From the NCBI GenBank assembly GCA_018067265.1, contig JAGPUY010000380.1:1-6443 (forward strand): DNA of 6,443 bases, read 5' to 3'. This DNA comes from Oceanihabitans sp. GTDB lineage: Bacteria; Bacteroidota; Bacteroidia; Flavobacteriales; Flavobacteriaceae. The notes under the pieces were generated by a model. It was not told the origin of the DNA and ran no database searches. It saw only the letters and a list, made by a program, of their open reading frames with translations. Numbering within the stretch: position 1 is the first letter of the stretch; every line of letters begins with the position of its first letter. This document shows, piece by piece, positions 6,012-6,443 of this stretch. A program made the position numbers and the translations under genes.

Positions 6012-6443
6012 ATGTCAAACCAATCTATAAAAGCTATAGACGCAATTCAAGAAGCACAAAAAATTGCAATGGCTCCTTTTGTGTTTCAAGCAACAGTATC
6101 TTTAAGAAAACTCGGTATTTTCGATCTTATTTTCGAGAAAAGAAAAAAAGGAGGAGTCACTTTAGAAGCTATTGCTGAAGAATTAAAACTTAGCACGTAT
6201 GGTGTTGGTGTATTATTAGAAATTGCGGAAAGTTCAAACATCGTTTCCAAAAACGAAACCGAACATTATGAACTTACTACTATTGGTTACTTTTTAGCAT
6301 ATAACGAAACAGTGAATGTAAATCTTAATTTCACCAATGAGGTTTGCTACAAAGGATTATTTCATTTAGACGAAGCTATTAAAACAGGAAAACCTTCAGG
6401 ATTAAAAGAACTTGGAGATTGGTCAACAGTTTACGAAGGCTTA
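6012..6443 (+). CDS. Methyltransferase-like protein, N-terminal fragment (winged-helix dimerisation domain)
   Basis: An open frame of 144 codons from ATG at 6012 to the window end, without a stop, so the gene continues downstream. The visible part is a helical and winged-helix domain. FVFQATVSLRKLGIFDLI (about residues 23-40) is followed by GGVTLEAIAEELKLSTYGV, then LLEIAESSNIV and HYELTTIGYFLA. This is the pattern of the N-terminal dimerisation domain of plant/actinobacterial-type O-methyltransferases (LGIFDxL, TxxEIAxxL, LLxxLxxxGIV, YxLTxxG). The SAM-binding Rossmann domain with its GxGxG motif would follow outside the window, so methyl transfer is inferred and not seen. In aryl polyene and flexirubin-type clusters a methyltransferase decorates the aromatic head, which suits this gene's place 2 bp after the ketosynthase. 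A transcription regulator with the same winged helix is less likely because of the context. Confidence 0.8.
   Translation, partial: MSNQSIKAIDAIQEAQKIAMAPFVFQATVSLRKLGIFDLIFEKRKKGGVTLEAIAEELKLSTYGVGVLLEIAESSNIVSKNETEHYELTTIGYFLAYNETVNVNLNFTNEVCYKGLFHLDEAIKTGKPSGLKELGDWSTVYEGL

Larger units (their letters stand above)
1..6443 (+). other. Interior of a flexirubin/aryl-polyene-type biosynthetic operon
   Basis: All ten genes point the same way. They are separated by 0, -1, 5, -11, 1, -8, about -23 (or -11), -8 and 2 bp. The combination of KASIII, paired ApeI/ApeP-like dehydratases, BtrH-like protein, ABC-2 exporter, 4HBT thioesterase, FabF-like ketosynthase and methyltransferase matches what is known of flexirubin clusters in flavobacteria. 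No stretch over 10 bp is non-coding, leaving no room for internal terminators or intergenic promoters. Regulation must therefore come from outside the window or from promoters inside coding sequence, which I could not identify. The assignment to flexirubin in particular, and not another aryl polyene or polyene lipid, is an inference. Confidence 0.7.

Noticed and set aside
5966..6178. A 70-codon + strand open frame across the ketosynthase/methyltransferase junction
   Set aside because: It is rich in Arg, Lys and Ser with no domain pattern and overlaps two well-supported genes in another frame; the methyltransferase-like frame from 6012 has clear family motifs.
1..6443. CRISPR array, tRNA, insertion sequence, or defence system
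   Set aside because: Coding sequence fills the window almost fully; no spaced direct repeats, transposase motifs, terminal inverted repeats or tRNA-like stretches were seen, and all genes fit one biosynthetic theme.

Overview
The window suggests a low-GC member of the Bacteroidota, most likely Flavobacteriaceae. The basis is the AT-rich codon use, the near absence of Shine-Dalgarno sites, A-rich stretches before start codons, and a gene order like that of flavobacterial flexirubin (aryl-polyene / dialkylresorcinol ester pigment) clusters. The assignment to a flexirubin-type pathway is by gene content and order. No aromatic starter gene, acyl carrier protein or DarA cyclase lies inside the window.

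Every supported gene is on the + strand and the packing is very tight: (1) 3' end of a FabH-like ketoacyl-ACP synthase III (1-156); (2, 3) two adjacent hotdog-fold dehydratase-like genes (157-579, 579-1043); (4) an unrecognised 135-aa protein (1049-1456); (5) a BtrH-type putative acyltransferase (1446-2441); (6, 7) ATPase and permease of an ABC-2 exporter (2443-3186, 3179-4444); (8) a 4HBT-family thioesterase (about 4422-4871); (9) an intact FabF-like ketosynthase (4864-6009); (10) the 5' end of a methyltransferase-like gene with a winged-helix dimerisation domain (6012 to the window end). Gaps are 0-5 bp and four junctions overlap by 8-23 bp. No promoter, terminator, RNA gene, repeat array or mobile element is visible, so this is the interior of a longer operon.

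Inferred joint function: the KASIII and FabF-like enzymes do condensations in a type II polyketide/fatty-acid-like pathway. The dehydratase pair makes the double bonds of a polyene on ACP, the thioesterase edits or releases acyl chains, and the methyltransferase decorates the product. The BtrH-like protein is a candidate for moving an acyl group from ACP to an acceptor, and the ABC transporter would move product or precursor across the inner membrane. The most interesting open points are the BtrH-like protein as possible ester-forming enzyme, the unknown protein coupled to it, and the two dehydratases that lack the usual FabZ His motif.
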